Origin: Sutterella sp.
GTDB lineage: Bacteria > Pseudomonadota > Gammaproteobacteria > Burkholderiales > Burkholderiaceae_F
Length of the DNA stretch: 16,429 bases
Assembly (NCBI GenBank): GCA_019418605.1
Contig: DYBN01000006.1
Coordinates: 1 to 16,429 of the forward strand
Direction: 5' to 3'
The notes beneath the pieces are model-generated. The model did no database searches, was not told where the DNA came from, and saw only the letters and a program-made list of their open reading frames with translations. Below are positions 5,543 through 15,100 of this stretch, piece by piece (position 1 is the stretch's first letter; each line of letters starts with the position of its first letter). Made by a program: the position numbers and the translations under genes.

Positions 5543-7630
5543 TCATTGCCATGCGGCAGAAATGTTCGTTGGCCATGGACTTGCGTCGGCCAGCAATGAG
5601 GATCTCCGATTGACTCGACCGCTCAAAAGCCGATAGAGCCAATCTGCCCATTCCTTTGGTGTGCGAATATCGAGCCGCGATTCATCAAACTTGACAAAGC
5701 CCATACCTTGATCCAGAAAGACCTCAAGCGTCCTTCCATTAGCAAATTGCAGCTCAAGAGTTCGGGCGTGCCGCAGTTTTTGCTGGCTGTCGACGATCTC
5801 CCAAGTGACGGAAATAGGGGGTGTTGTTTGCACTCCTGCTCCCTTGGCTAGAAGGATGGAAAGTTCATCGAAAACGCTCTGGCGGTCGTTTTCATCTCCC
5901 CAATTTTCATAAAGCTTGCTCGGCAACCACCTGCGGTCGTTGCGGCGAGACTTTGGAACGCAGGTTCGGACGATGTATTTCGTTTCATCTGAGCCGCAGG
6001 GGCCGGACTGAATGGCTTCAAAGATCGAGAGAACGAGTGCTGTATCGCCCGCCCGCTCAAGGTACCGGTCGGAATATGTGACTTTTTCAACAGACGATTC
6101 AGAAATATCAAATAGATTCTCTGCGTCTTTGTCAAAAGATAGGATGATTGCAGACAGAACTTTTTCTCCAAAGTTCAGGAACGTAGCCCCTTGCGCTGAA
6201 AACGTGCGTACGACTACTGCATTCTTTTCGGCCAGGGTCTCGATGACTGGGGCCTGGTATTGCGGTGGTTCAGCTTTTGTAAGCAAAGGAAGTCGATTGG
6301 ATGGCACCACGCTCTCAAGCATGCGGACATCCCCACCTTCATAACGCCAGGAAGCAAGTCGATTGTTTATTTCGACACTTGACCCGTGAAGAGCAAAGAC
6401 ACATGCAGACGCTTGGGATTCGCCGGCTCCTGTATGCCTGAATGCCGCCACAAGAGCAATGCTTTCTTCCGCGCTTTCCTCATTTTCTGAACTTCTGTTG
6501 AAGTTCGTCTTGAGTGAAATTGCTTTCCCGTACTTATCTTTCTTGGTGGCCATGAACTCAACATTCAGCTTGCACAGGCGATGGAGATCATTTTGAGCTT
6601 CACTCTGAAGCGAACGCCAATCAAAACCGATGGCAGCAAGCCTGGTTTGGATTCTTGGGTAATACCGTGCGAGTGATTCTGCAAGGCTCATGACTTGAGT
6701 CGTTATGGGAGATATCGAGCCTGCCTCTGAACCGCCAACGTACAGCGTAACTTCTCCACTGCTTGTTGATTCCGCCATGGCAAGCAAGCTTTCTGCAAAG
6801 GGGCGGGCAAGAGGAACGGTGCGGCACCCGGCAAGCTCTATCTCGCTGCTGTCGAGTCTTGTGACACCGTGTGCCTCAAGTACGGCAAGGGCATCGTGGC
6901 GATCAAGTTTTATATCATCACGTTCGGTGTCAAATTGAAGAATGCAGGCTGAGCATGCATCAGGACAGTCTTTGGGGCAATGTAAAAGCGCATTGGCATC
7001 CTTGAACAAGGATGTCAGGCAATCCGCTGCAGTGCTGCAGTATCCGCCCATTGAACGGTCAAAGAGAGATACGACCAAACGTTCCCGTTCAATCTTGCCT
7101 TGTCTCTCTCTGACAAGATCGGTTGCAAAGTTGATTTCGTCTTCGGAAATTCCAAAGTGCTTGGCAATGGCGTTCCGCAACGCCACGGCAATCCCTATCC
7201 CCGCACTCGTGAAACGCTTGATTCGACGCGCTCGAGGATTTGCACCGGCGGTGTCTTTGAGATCTGAAAAGATTCCATCAAGGTGAGAAAAACGAAGTTG
7301 CAGACAATCCGTTTTCCATTCTGCGGCAAGTGAAATGCCTTGCTGGAAAAGATATTGATGTCCTTCCGAATTGCCGATGCAGTAACCCTCCCTTGTTGTT
7401 TTTAACCTAGGAGCCTTGCCAAGCGGATGATGTTGCCACCAGTTTTGATTCTTATCGACTTCGGCCGGGCTGGGCATCAATTGAGCATAACCACAGGCAA
7501 GGCAAAGAGCGAAGTACCGGGGTTTCTTGTGTCTTTCCGTCCCTTCATTTAGTGCTAGGAAATTGGCCTCGTCGCTTGCCCGTGCTTCAAGCCATCCGAA
7601 TCTGTCGAGCGGCGTCCAGCTCTCGTCCAT
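5543..7630 (-). CDS. druE: C-terminal part of DruE-type helicase (DUF1998 module), cut off by an in-frame stop
   Basis: This 695-residue reading continues the frame of the DEAH helicase upstream; only one TGA (7727-7729) separates them, and the 32 codons between the stop and this ATG are open and in frame. It holds the DUF1998 module that normally ends such helicases: CLAC (residues 43-46), then DRSMGGYC (191-198) and four cysteines C218, C222, C226 and C229, followed by LDRHDA (242-247). The remaining 440 residues match no domain I know; long C-terminal regions are expected in DruE. ATG 7630 has at best a weak GAG seven bases upstream and is not clearly a real start. It would be made only by internal initiation, read-through or after reversion, so the gene may be a pseudogene. 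The role, if active, is anti-phage defence. Confidence 0.75.
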   Translation of the reverse strand: MDESWTPLDRFGWLEARASDEANFLALNEGTERHKKPRYFALCLACGYAQLMPSPAEVDKNQNWWQHHPLGKAPRLKTTREGYCIGNSEGHQYLFQQGISLAAEWKTDCLQLRFSHLDGIFSDLKDTAGANPRARRIKRFTSAGIGIAVALRNAIAKHFGISEDEINFATDLVRERQGKIERERLVVSLFDRSMGGYCSTAADCLTSLFKDANALLHCPKDCPDACSACILQFDTERDDIKLDRHDALAVLEAHGVTRLDSSEIELAGCRTVPLARPFAESLLAMAESTSSGEVTLYVGGSEAGSISPITTQVMSLAESLARYYPRIQTRLAAIGFDWRSLQSEAQNDLHRLCKLNVEFMATKKDKYGKAISLKTNFNRSSENEESAEESIALVAAFRHTGAGESQASACVFALHGSSVEINNRLASWRYEGGDVRMLESVVPSNRLPLLTKAEPPQYQAPVIETLAEKNAVVVRTFSAQGATFLNFGEKVLSAIILSFDKDAENLFDISESSVEKVTYSDRYLERAGDTALVLSIFEAIQSGPCGSDETKYIVRTCVPKSRRNDRRWLPSKLYENWGDENDRQSVFDELSILLAKGAGVQTTPPISVTWEIVDSQQKLRHARTLELQFANGRTLEVFLDQGMGFVKFDESRLDIRTPKEWADWLYRLLSGRVNRRSSLLADASPWPTNISAAWQ

Positions 7631-7726
7631 GGTAATGCTCGGATCAGAGCGAACGTATTGATGTGTAGAGAGATCCTTATTGGGTTTATCTTTCGATGAA
7701 ACTGTGAACTCCCGAGGTAAAACGAC

Positions 7727-7729
7727 TCA
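7727..7729 (-). other. In-frame TGA splitting druE
   Basis: On the minus strand the codons CAA CCG GAT GGG TGA GTC GTT TTA show the stop lying in one continuous frame. Without it the frame runs from ATG 12070 to the TGA at 5543-5545, 2175 residues counting this position. TGA is used as the normal stop of dnaB in this window, so it is not simply a sense codon here. A TGG-to-TGA change (Trp) is the simplest origin. Confidence 0.9.
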
Positions 7730-10700
7730 CCCATCCGGTTGCGAAATTTCTGTTCCGCAGTCGGGACAGCGAGCAGAAGATTCAGAAATAGGAACAAGAA
7801 ATCTTCTATGGCAATCAGGGCAAATAAAGAGATTTTTTATTGATTGGATTTTTCGTGCAGACTCTTGGGAGTTTGGAGTTGTCCAGTCCATCTTTATGCC
7901 GCCTGATACATACTGAGTCCCTGCAATAATGATGGAAGCGCCAGGAGCGTATTCGAAGATGCCGGTACGACCCTCGCGAGAAGGATGATTGGGAAACTTT
8001 GTCTTGTGATTCTCTGATTTTTCTGCGCCTTCAATTTTTTCGTCTGGTATCCCTGGATCAAAGGCCACGGTATTGACGACGCGGATGCTGCTCGGTAGCA
8101 CAAGTTCCTCTGTCAAATATTCAAGGAGTTCACGATTTGCCAGTCGCTCTCTTTGGTAGGAGAGGGATTTGATGTAAGCATCCTCATTTTTGTTCAGCCG
8201 AGCTTCTGCTATGCGGCGGCCATAACGCTCCAGCAAAGTCTGTGCATGACTGCTAGCTTTCTCAATCATTTCCTTCGCATGAGCAACCAAGTCCGCAGAG
8301 CCCATTGATTCAAGACAAGAGCAACGAACAATTTGTCGGAGACGCTTGCCAAGTTCCGAAGGTCGATTTATTTTTTTAAGCTCCTCTATGAGCCAGTCTG
8401 AAAACTCCTTTTGCTTACTGCCAAGCCACGTTTGAAGTTTCAGGCTCTCCTTTGCCTGTGTGTTGCTCATGATGAAGGCGCTTAATACCTCAGCCGCAAC
8501 ATGTCGTTCGACAATAATGTGTGAGTGCAGAGAGATGTTTAGCGCAGGCTGAGGTGCCTCCAATGCCCAGCTTGGTTTTACAAAAACTTCGCGATCACGG
8601 TTTCTGCTGCGGCAAATGGTGAACGCATTGGAGCGAGTTTCGTCTCGCCTGCCGGCGCGGCCAATGCGCTGAAGGTAGTTGGCAGGGTGCGGCGGAACAC
8701 CGTGGAGAACCACGGCTCCGATGTCACCAAGGTCAATACCCATTTCCATGGTGGTTGAACTTGCAAGCACATTGATGAAACCGTCCGAGAAGTCTTTCTC
8801 ATTTGAGCGACGAGCATTCTTCATCAATTGGGCGGTATGTTCAGCTGCAGCAAAATAACCGTCCTGCTCCAGAGCATAAGTGCCGTAACGATTCCAAGCG
8901 CCAGATTCAATTAGCTTCAGATAATCCTGTGACTTCGATAGGAAGCTGCGTATATCGTTTCGAGCTTTGAGCACGTTCATTTCAAAATCAACGGCGGGAG
9001 GCGACGGGAGATTCACCGGATAAGCGCCAACAATATCGGGATCCAATGGACAGCAGGCAGTTTTTGGATCTCCGACGATCGTGTCGAAAAGTTGGTTCGT
9101 GCCGTCAAAATGCCAGGCTATCTCGTTGCGTTCCAGGGCCGCAGATTCTCGGAAATCCATATGAAAGCCTGAGCCCGGGTCAATTCCCGGTCGCAGAATG
9201 CGAACTTCTGTCAGAGCTTTGAACGCGGCCTCAAGCACATCATTGATGCTTGCGCACTTATCTTTGGAAGCGGTGTCAAGATCAATCCCTAGAATTTTGG
9301 CCGTGAGTCTCACAATGCGAGCGGAACGTTTTGCCCCAGGCTGAGCGCTTGGCCAGCGAACCTGACGTTTCGAAGGATTGTTTTCAGAACCCGGCTTCAG
9401 AATCGTCTTCGCAAAAACCTTACTGTTGCCGCTCAGATATCTCCAATTGTTGGGAATTTCGACGGCATGTTGTGTCCGTACAAAGAAGTCGATAACAAGC
9501 TTGAGGTAACTCTGCCATTTTTCTCGTGAGAATAAGTTTTCTAAACGGGCCGGAGGGTTTGCATTGGCAAGATCTGGATAAGTTACTTTTATAAGGCCGC
9601 AGGTCTCAAGATTGACGCCGTTTACAGGGCGAAAACAAAATTCTCGCAACAGCAAGATTTCAGCAGCTTCTTCGTTGGTGCATTCGGTTTTGTCTGTCTG
9701 AAGGGATTTAATCAAATTCTTGAGTCGGCCTTTCTCATATTTTTTAAGTTCTTGAGAAATTGCTTCGCTGACATCTTGCCATTTTTTGATTTTCCCTAGA
9801 TACTCCTCTCGCTTTTCTTTTATTATTTTTTCAATTAAATATTGATTTGATGGCGGAATCTGTTTGAGTAGAACTTCAAACTTAGCAAGTTCTTTTTGTA
9901 CATCATCCGGAATCTGTTCCGGCGCCAGCATGTTGAAGACACGGGAGGCAACAAAGCTCCTTTCACCCTCACGTTCAATGAGAGCTGCGGTCTTGGCAGT
10001 TCCTTGTCGCGAATCGGTGAAACTAAGAAGCCTGCGTCCATCCATAGGACAATCACGGCTGACGTTTTGTTTTGGAATCGAACAGTAATCGAGCAATAAC
10101 GGAATTAAAGAATTGACATATTGTCCGGAAATTTTACGAAGATAATATCTTTCGGGTGGAAGCCCTTCACCACAGGAAGGACAAGTAATTCGGAAGTCGT
10201 TTTCTGGTAAAGCCTCACGAAAAACAATCTGAGCTTTCTTTTCAATACCATCTTTGACCCAACTAAGCGAGGCAGTGCAGTTCTTGTCTGCTGAATATTT
10301 CTCATTGGTGATGAGAACAGAATACTCCAGACAAGTAGTTGATTCAGATTCCAGGCCTTTGTCAAAACAATCATTGCATTCAGGGTAGAATGCGGCTTGA
10401 GGTGCATCATTCGGCGCACTTGATGTGTCGACCTCTTTATTTTCTTCAGCCTCAATATCTACCGTGACGCTTTGCTCCAAGTCGGGGGCACCTTCACTCT
10501 CGAAGTTCGTCCAGCCCTTTGCTGCGGCGGATTCGTCTCCAGGACGCACGAATAATTCGTCTCCTTCATGAGTTATCAGAAGATCAGCCTTAAGCGCAAC
10601 GGCACTACAATGGGAGCAGGCGGCAAGCGGGAAAAGCGGCGCGCCGCAGCTGCACGTTTGACGACCGTCGAGATAAACCTGCCCGAAGTGCCATTCAGGA

Positions 10701-12070
10701 TCAACAAGTTCCTCCTCACGTGCAGGACAGTTCGGGTCAGGACAAACGTTGAGGACATTCGTCGTACTCATCATCTGCTGCAGGCGCAAAGGTAGTAGCG
10801 CAGAGTTGCCTTCAGGCATAGTCAGTAGATCAATCCACTTGAGTGTTTCTTTTGCACTGTCAATGCCGATGCGTTCCTGGAGTGCAGTAAGAGTCAGATA
10901 ATGTGGCGGCCGAATGAATTCATTGCGAATGCGCATGGCCGTGCGTGACAGTTTCAGGTGCTCGGCCAATTTGGCGGAGCTTTCTTTGCATGCCAGTTTT
11001 TGAAGTTCCTCAAGCGATTCATCATCTCGAAGTCCTTCAGTCTCAATTGGGCTCGGGATGGATCGATCGCCCAAGATGAGGTGAATGTTCTCAAGAGGAC
11101 TGCCTGAGAGATCCGAGAGAAATTGACGGAGCTTTTGCTTGGCTTTGTCGTCTGCGGCGTCGATGGTCGCAGAGGTGGCGACGAAATGAACGTCATTTGC
11201 GTCCACATTGAAGGCATTCAGCACACGTCGAAGCAACAAAGCCAACTCAGCTGCGCGAGTTCCGATGTAGGTATGCGCCTCATCCAGTACGATCCAGCGG
11301 AAGGTTTGATTCCTCTTCGTGGCCTGAATCATGGGCTGATCTTCCGCTCGCAGCAGCATGCGCTCAAGCATTGAAGAGTTTGTAATTAGAAGGTGCGGCA
11401 CCTTCTCACGCATTGCGCGGCGCGTGAAGATTTCTTCTGGATGTAATTTCTCGTAAGCACTCCCAACACTAGATTTCAGATCTTCAAGCTCGCTCGTGTA
11501 CAGGCAGTATTGAATTTCCCCATTGAAAGGATGCGTAAATGAAAATAACCGGTCTCGTTGGTTGTTGATCAGCGCATTGAGTGGATAAAGAAATATAGCT
11601 CGGATTCCTTTTCTTCGAAGCTTGTCGGATTTTTTCTCGCGGACAAGATCTTCGATAATCGGGACCATGAAGCACTCGGTTTTGCCAGAGCCTGTACCAC
11701 TGGAGACAATGATGCTGTTGCACCGGTCTTTTGCAAGCAACAGCCGGTAGGCTTGGAGTTGGTGTGTGTAAGGCGGTTTAAGGGAAAGGTTTATTTTCGT
11801 CTCCTCACTGAGAATCCCGTCTCGGACAAGTTCCGGAATGCTTTTTCCGGATTTTTTCCACGGAAAAGTTGCCTCAAAGAGTGGATCACCCAAGAGCGAG
11901 CTACTAGTTGCGGTTTTGGCGTTATTCTCCAAGACTGAATCGGAAAGTTTCCGACGCAACCACCGGTTGAGAGGAGCGTTCCGAAAGAATACGGATCCTA
12001 CGGCTTCATCAACGCCGCGAGAGAGAAGAAAGGGAAGAAGCTCAGACCAATATGTTGCTTTGTTAGTCAT
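7727..12070 (-). CDS. druE: DruE-type DEAH helicase, N-terminal 1447 residues (type III Druantia)
   Basis: A superfamily 2 helicase with both RecA lobes. Lobe 1 has a Q-motif-like segment (PPYTHQLQAYRLL, near 100), Walker A SSGTGSGKTE (123-132), DEAH (263-266) and ATSAT (298-302). Lobe 2 has SSTTMEMGIDLGDI and QRIGRAGR (1134-1141). A long insert separates them, with cysteine pairs at C443/C448, C473/C475, C485/C488 and C630/C633. A zinc ribbon (C1417, C1420, C1435, C1438) sits just before the premature stop. Druantia DruE proteins are giant helicases of about 2000 residues with DUF1998 that block phages by an unknown mechanism. I chose ATG 12070 (YQRY-MTNKATYW) over ATG 12187, which would overlap druH by 70 bases; it lies 47 bases after the druH stop. 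This product lacks the DUF1998 part encoded downstream. Confidence 0.8.
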   Translation of the reverse strand: MTNKATYWSELLPFLLSRGVDEAVGSVFFRNAPLNRWLRRKLSDSVLENNAKTATSSSLLGDPLFEATFPWKKSGKSIPELVRDGILSEETKINLSLKPPYTHQLQAYRLLLAKDRCNSIIVSSGTGSGKTECFMVPIIEDLVREKKSDKLRRKGIRAIFLYPLNALINNQRDRLFSFTHPFNGEIQYCLYTSELEDLKSSVGSAYEKLHPEEIFTRRAMREKVPHLLITNSSMLERMLLRAEDQPMIQATKRNQTFRWIVLDEAHTYIGTRAAELALLLRRVLNAFNVDANDVHFVATSATIDAADDKAKQKLRQFLSDLSGSPLENIHLILGDRSIPSPIETEGLRDDESLEELQKLACKESSAKLAEHLKLSRTAMRIRNEFIRPPHYLTLTALQERIGIDSAKETLKWIDLLTMPEGNSALLPLRLQQMMSTTNVLNVCPDPNCPAREEELVDPEWHFGQVYLDGRQTCSCGAPLFPLAACSHCSAVALKADLLITHEGDELFVRPGDESAAAKGWTNFESEGAPDLEQSVTVDIEAEENKEVDTSSAPNDAPQAAFYPECNDCFDKGLESESTTCLEYSVLITNEKYSADKNCTASLSWVKDGIEKKAQIVFREALPENDFRITCPSCGEGLPPERYYLRKISGQYVNSLIPLLLDYCSIPKQNVSRDCPMDGRRLLSFTDSRQGTAKTAALIEREGERSFVASRVFNMLAPEQIPDDVQKELAKFEVLLKQIPPSNQYLIEKIIKEKREEYLGKIKKWQDVSEAISQELKKYEKGRLKNLIKSLQTDKTECTNEEAAEILLLREFCFRPVNGVNLETCGLIKVTYPDLANANPPARLENLFSREKWQSYLKLVIDFFVRTQHAVEIPNNWRYLSGNSKVFAKTILKPGSENNPSKRQVRWPSAQPGAKRSARIVRLTAKILGIDLDTASKDKCASINDVLEAAFKALTEVRILRPGIDPGSGFHMDFRESAALERNEIAWHFDGTNQLFDTIVGDPKTACCPLDPDIVGAYPVNLPSPPAVDFEMNVLKARNDIRSFLSKSQDYLKLIESGAWNRYGTYALEQDGYFAAAEHTAQLMKNARRSNEKDFSDGFINVLASSTTMEMGIDLGDIGAVVLHGVPPHPANYLQRIGRAGRRDETRSNAFTICRSRNRDREVFVKPSWALEAPQPALNISLHSHIIVERHVAAEVLSAFIMSNTQAKESLKLQTWLGSKQKEFSDWLIEELKKINRPSELGKRLRQIVRCSCLESMGSADLVAHAKEMIEKASSHAQTLLERYGRRIAEARLNKNEDAYIKSLSYQRERLANRELLEYLTEELVLPSSIRVVNTVAFDPGIPDEKIEGAEKSENHKTKFPNHPSREGRTGIFEYAPGASIIIAGTQYVSGGIKMDWTTPNSQESARKIQSIKNLFICPDCHRRFLVPISESSARCPDCGTEISQPDG

Positions 12071-12117
12071 ATATCTCTGGTAGGGCAATAGGTAGAAGAT
12101 TTTTGAAAAGATATTCT

Positions 12118-15100
12118 CTAATCCGGGCGTTGGGGAATGCCTTTTGAAGACTGATTGCGCAGTTCCTCTTGAAACTTGACATTGCATGCGTCAACGAAAC
12201 TCGCACAAAATTCCGTCCATTCAAAGTTTGCTGCCAGCAGGGTTTCTGTAAAGAAGAAAAGCACTTTTCCTGCAAGATGGAAAAGAAGTTCCGGTTTTCC
12301 CTTGCGTTGTAGAGAATAGGCTCGAATCCAGGCAAAGAAAATGACTAGAACCGCCTGCATATAGTAATTTTCGCTAGAAACTTTAGATAGTTTTATTCCG
12401 CAGAAAATCCGACGAGTGAATTGTGCTCCCTGAGGATCATGTTTGTTCAAAGTTTCAATGAAATTCGTTAGGGCTTCTAAAGCAGATCCAGCCTTGCTTC
12501 GAGTTTCACTGAGTCTGATTTCGGGGCCGAAATGATCGCAAGCCTCCTTGAGTGCGTTAAGAAGACTTGTTTCAGACGGAATGTGCTGTGCAGTCAACCT
12601 GAAAAATGGAAGGCGATAGAGTTCACTACAATGGACAAAACAGCTTTCATGGATTTGCGCAAGTGTACATATGAGTCTGTTATGGAGCACCGGCGTAAAG
12701 GTTGCAATATCCATCGAGAGGATGCGAAGAACCTGTTCCCAAGCGAGCTTTCCAGAGCATTCCTTCGAGAGGCCAAGCGCAATGAAGCGGTTGCGAAGGA
12801 AAATCTGCAAATTGCCGAGAATTGCGCCAAGTTCCTTGATAGAGAACAAGTCCCACCTCCAAGTATGGTATCGGCCGACTGAGAAAGTCAGCGATCGACC
12901 GTCCTTTGCAGGCGGCATTGTCAGATCGAAGGAAAGGGCAAAAGTAAAGGCGAGCGGCACGTCCTCACTGAGCGCATTCCAAAACGGAAGGAATGCGAAG
13001 GCTCGGTGCCCTAATTCTTCTAATAAATGTTCAAAAACTTTTCTCGAATCGTAAGATGGGTTAAAGATCGTTTCTCGAACAAAATATTCGGCGAGACGAT
13101 GATCCTCTGCCGACATTTCGCTTCCGGTCCAAATGGATTGAATATCAGCAAGCGGAAATTCGATTCTATCTATGGCTTTGTTTGATAAACATTTAGAAAG
13201 GTGGTCACCGACTCTATTTTGAGAAGATGAATCAGGGAGATTTGCCTCTTTGTTTGATGATGTGAAAACTTCCTCATATTTCGAAGTGTTAGGTTGTGCT
13301 TCGAAATGATTGTAATCAATTTTCGGAGGAATAACGAGGGGCCGAATGTGACAATGGTCATCGTCAAGAGCTAAAGCTATCCATGGTATTTGTCGATAAG
13401 GGATAAGCTTATGGAGATCAAGTTTACTACCAAGTCTAATGCCGCGAACAAATGACTCTGATTTATTCTTATCGGGAACAAGCGGCAAAAAGCGGAAATT
13501 TCGACTTGGGGCATCCTCTGCGACCAGCTCTTCGGTTTTCTGAAATTGAGAAGATCTGTATAAAACCGCATCCTCTGAGGAAATGTATTGCAGGCTTTCG
13601 CCGAACTGAACAACTCTTATAAATGGTTGATCAGAATCTCCTTCGAGCCGAAGATGGACACTTCTTGGTATCCCTGTATCCAGTCGCATAAGACGGAATA
13701 GTTCATCTCGAAAGTCCTCGTAGACAAGTCTTCCGGTATGATCCTCTTCACGAATATAAAATGGAACCCAAAGACGACATTTTTTAGAATCACTCAATGA
13801 TGCAGGCGGAGAGATCGCGTCCATCATCAAAAGCCTTTCGGATTGGCTTTTTTGAGGATCGGTGATGCTAAATACAACATGCCTCACTTCATCGAGAGTA
13901 ACTTCAGCATCTTTTTTTAGTATTTGTTGGCCAAGCCGGGCAACAGCAGTACGTTGTGGATATTCGAAATGAAACGAGAAGACACTGCCGTTCTCTGGAT
14001 TTATGAAGGTGGCATTGAAGGAGCGAAGAAGGTCGGGACTGACAATAGGCAAGCACTCGAGAATCACGGTTTCATCTTCGACTCTAGATTTCACTGTGGG
14101 ACAATCTGTTTTCACACGAAGATGGCCCCAGTTCGAAAATCGGATAATTCCTGGTTTTATTCTTGAACCAATTGTTATTCGTCTGCTCGATCTTTCAGGA
14201 AGAATTAGGGCGCGAAGACTTTTGGTTGCTTTAGAGTTTGAGTATAAAGTCGCTTTGCAGATGCTGGCAGTTGAAATCCGAGGCGGCACGCTGGAAATTT
14301 TCCCTCGTGGCCCAATTTTCCACGTCTGTTGCAGCAGTTTCGCCTTCGAGATGATTTTTGGAATGCCTCTGTAGATGGGAAGACCTTCAGCTGTAATTCC
14401 CAGAAATTCGCCTGAGAACCATGCGGAAAATTTCTCTCCTTCAGCATCATGCAATCGAATGGAATATACATTTCCATCAATTTGAAGGTTAATGTTTTGT
14501 TCTATTTTGATGAGTTTGAACGAACGTCCGTTGACCTCGAAAATTGGGTCGGCGACAGTGCGTAGGGAGCGGCCCTCAGCTGAAATCCCTGCACCATCAT
14601 TGCAAATCTCTGTGTCGGACGGACACAGAATGAGTACACGGTTTGCCGGGGTTGAAACATTACCGCAGCCATAAAAACTCCACCGGCCGTGATTTGTATC
14701 AGGGATAAAAACTGCTGGCTCAAGAAGATTGAAATCGGATGATGCTCCTAGTGGAGCCGCAGATGTAGAGCTTATGCCTTGGCGGATATTCACCCGAAGT
14801 GACAGAGGGAAAATCGCCGCAGCATTGCTCCTATGAATCACTGCTGCGGGAGTGACATGCCAACTGTTGTCCCCAAGAAAGCGGACTTTTGCAAAGATGC
14901 GATCGTCGGCAAGAATGACGCCAGATGCGCCTTCTAGAATTTGCTCCTGAATGGAACTTGATTGCAATGAAGGGAAAATGCTTGCAATTTCCGGCCATGA
15001 TGTTTTTGAGGTATTGATTTTTGCCTCAAAAATCAGCACGGGTTTCAATTCTAGATTGGAGTCCCAAAGAATATAACGATCTGCGCAGAATAATGTTTCT

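Noticed and set aside
7727..7729. Selenocysteine or a reassigned TGA code at the druE stop
   Set aside because: dnaB ends with TGA at its normal length, so TGA is a stop here. I see no clear SECIS hairpin just after 7727, and helicases of this kind are not known selenoproteins.
12071..12187. Longer druE start at ATG 12187
   Set aside because: It would overlap druH by 70 bases and add residues that look like a shadow of the druH end; ATG 12070 gives a cleaner N-terminus.
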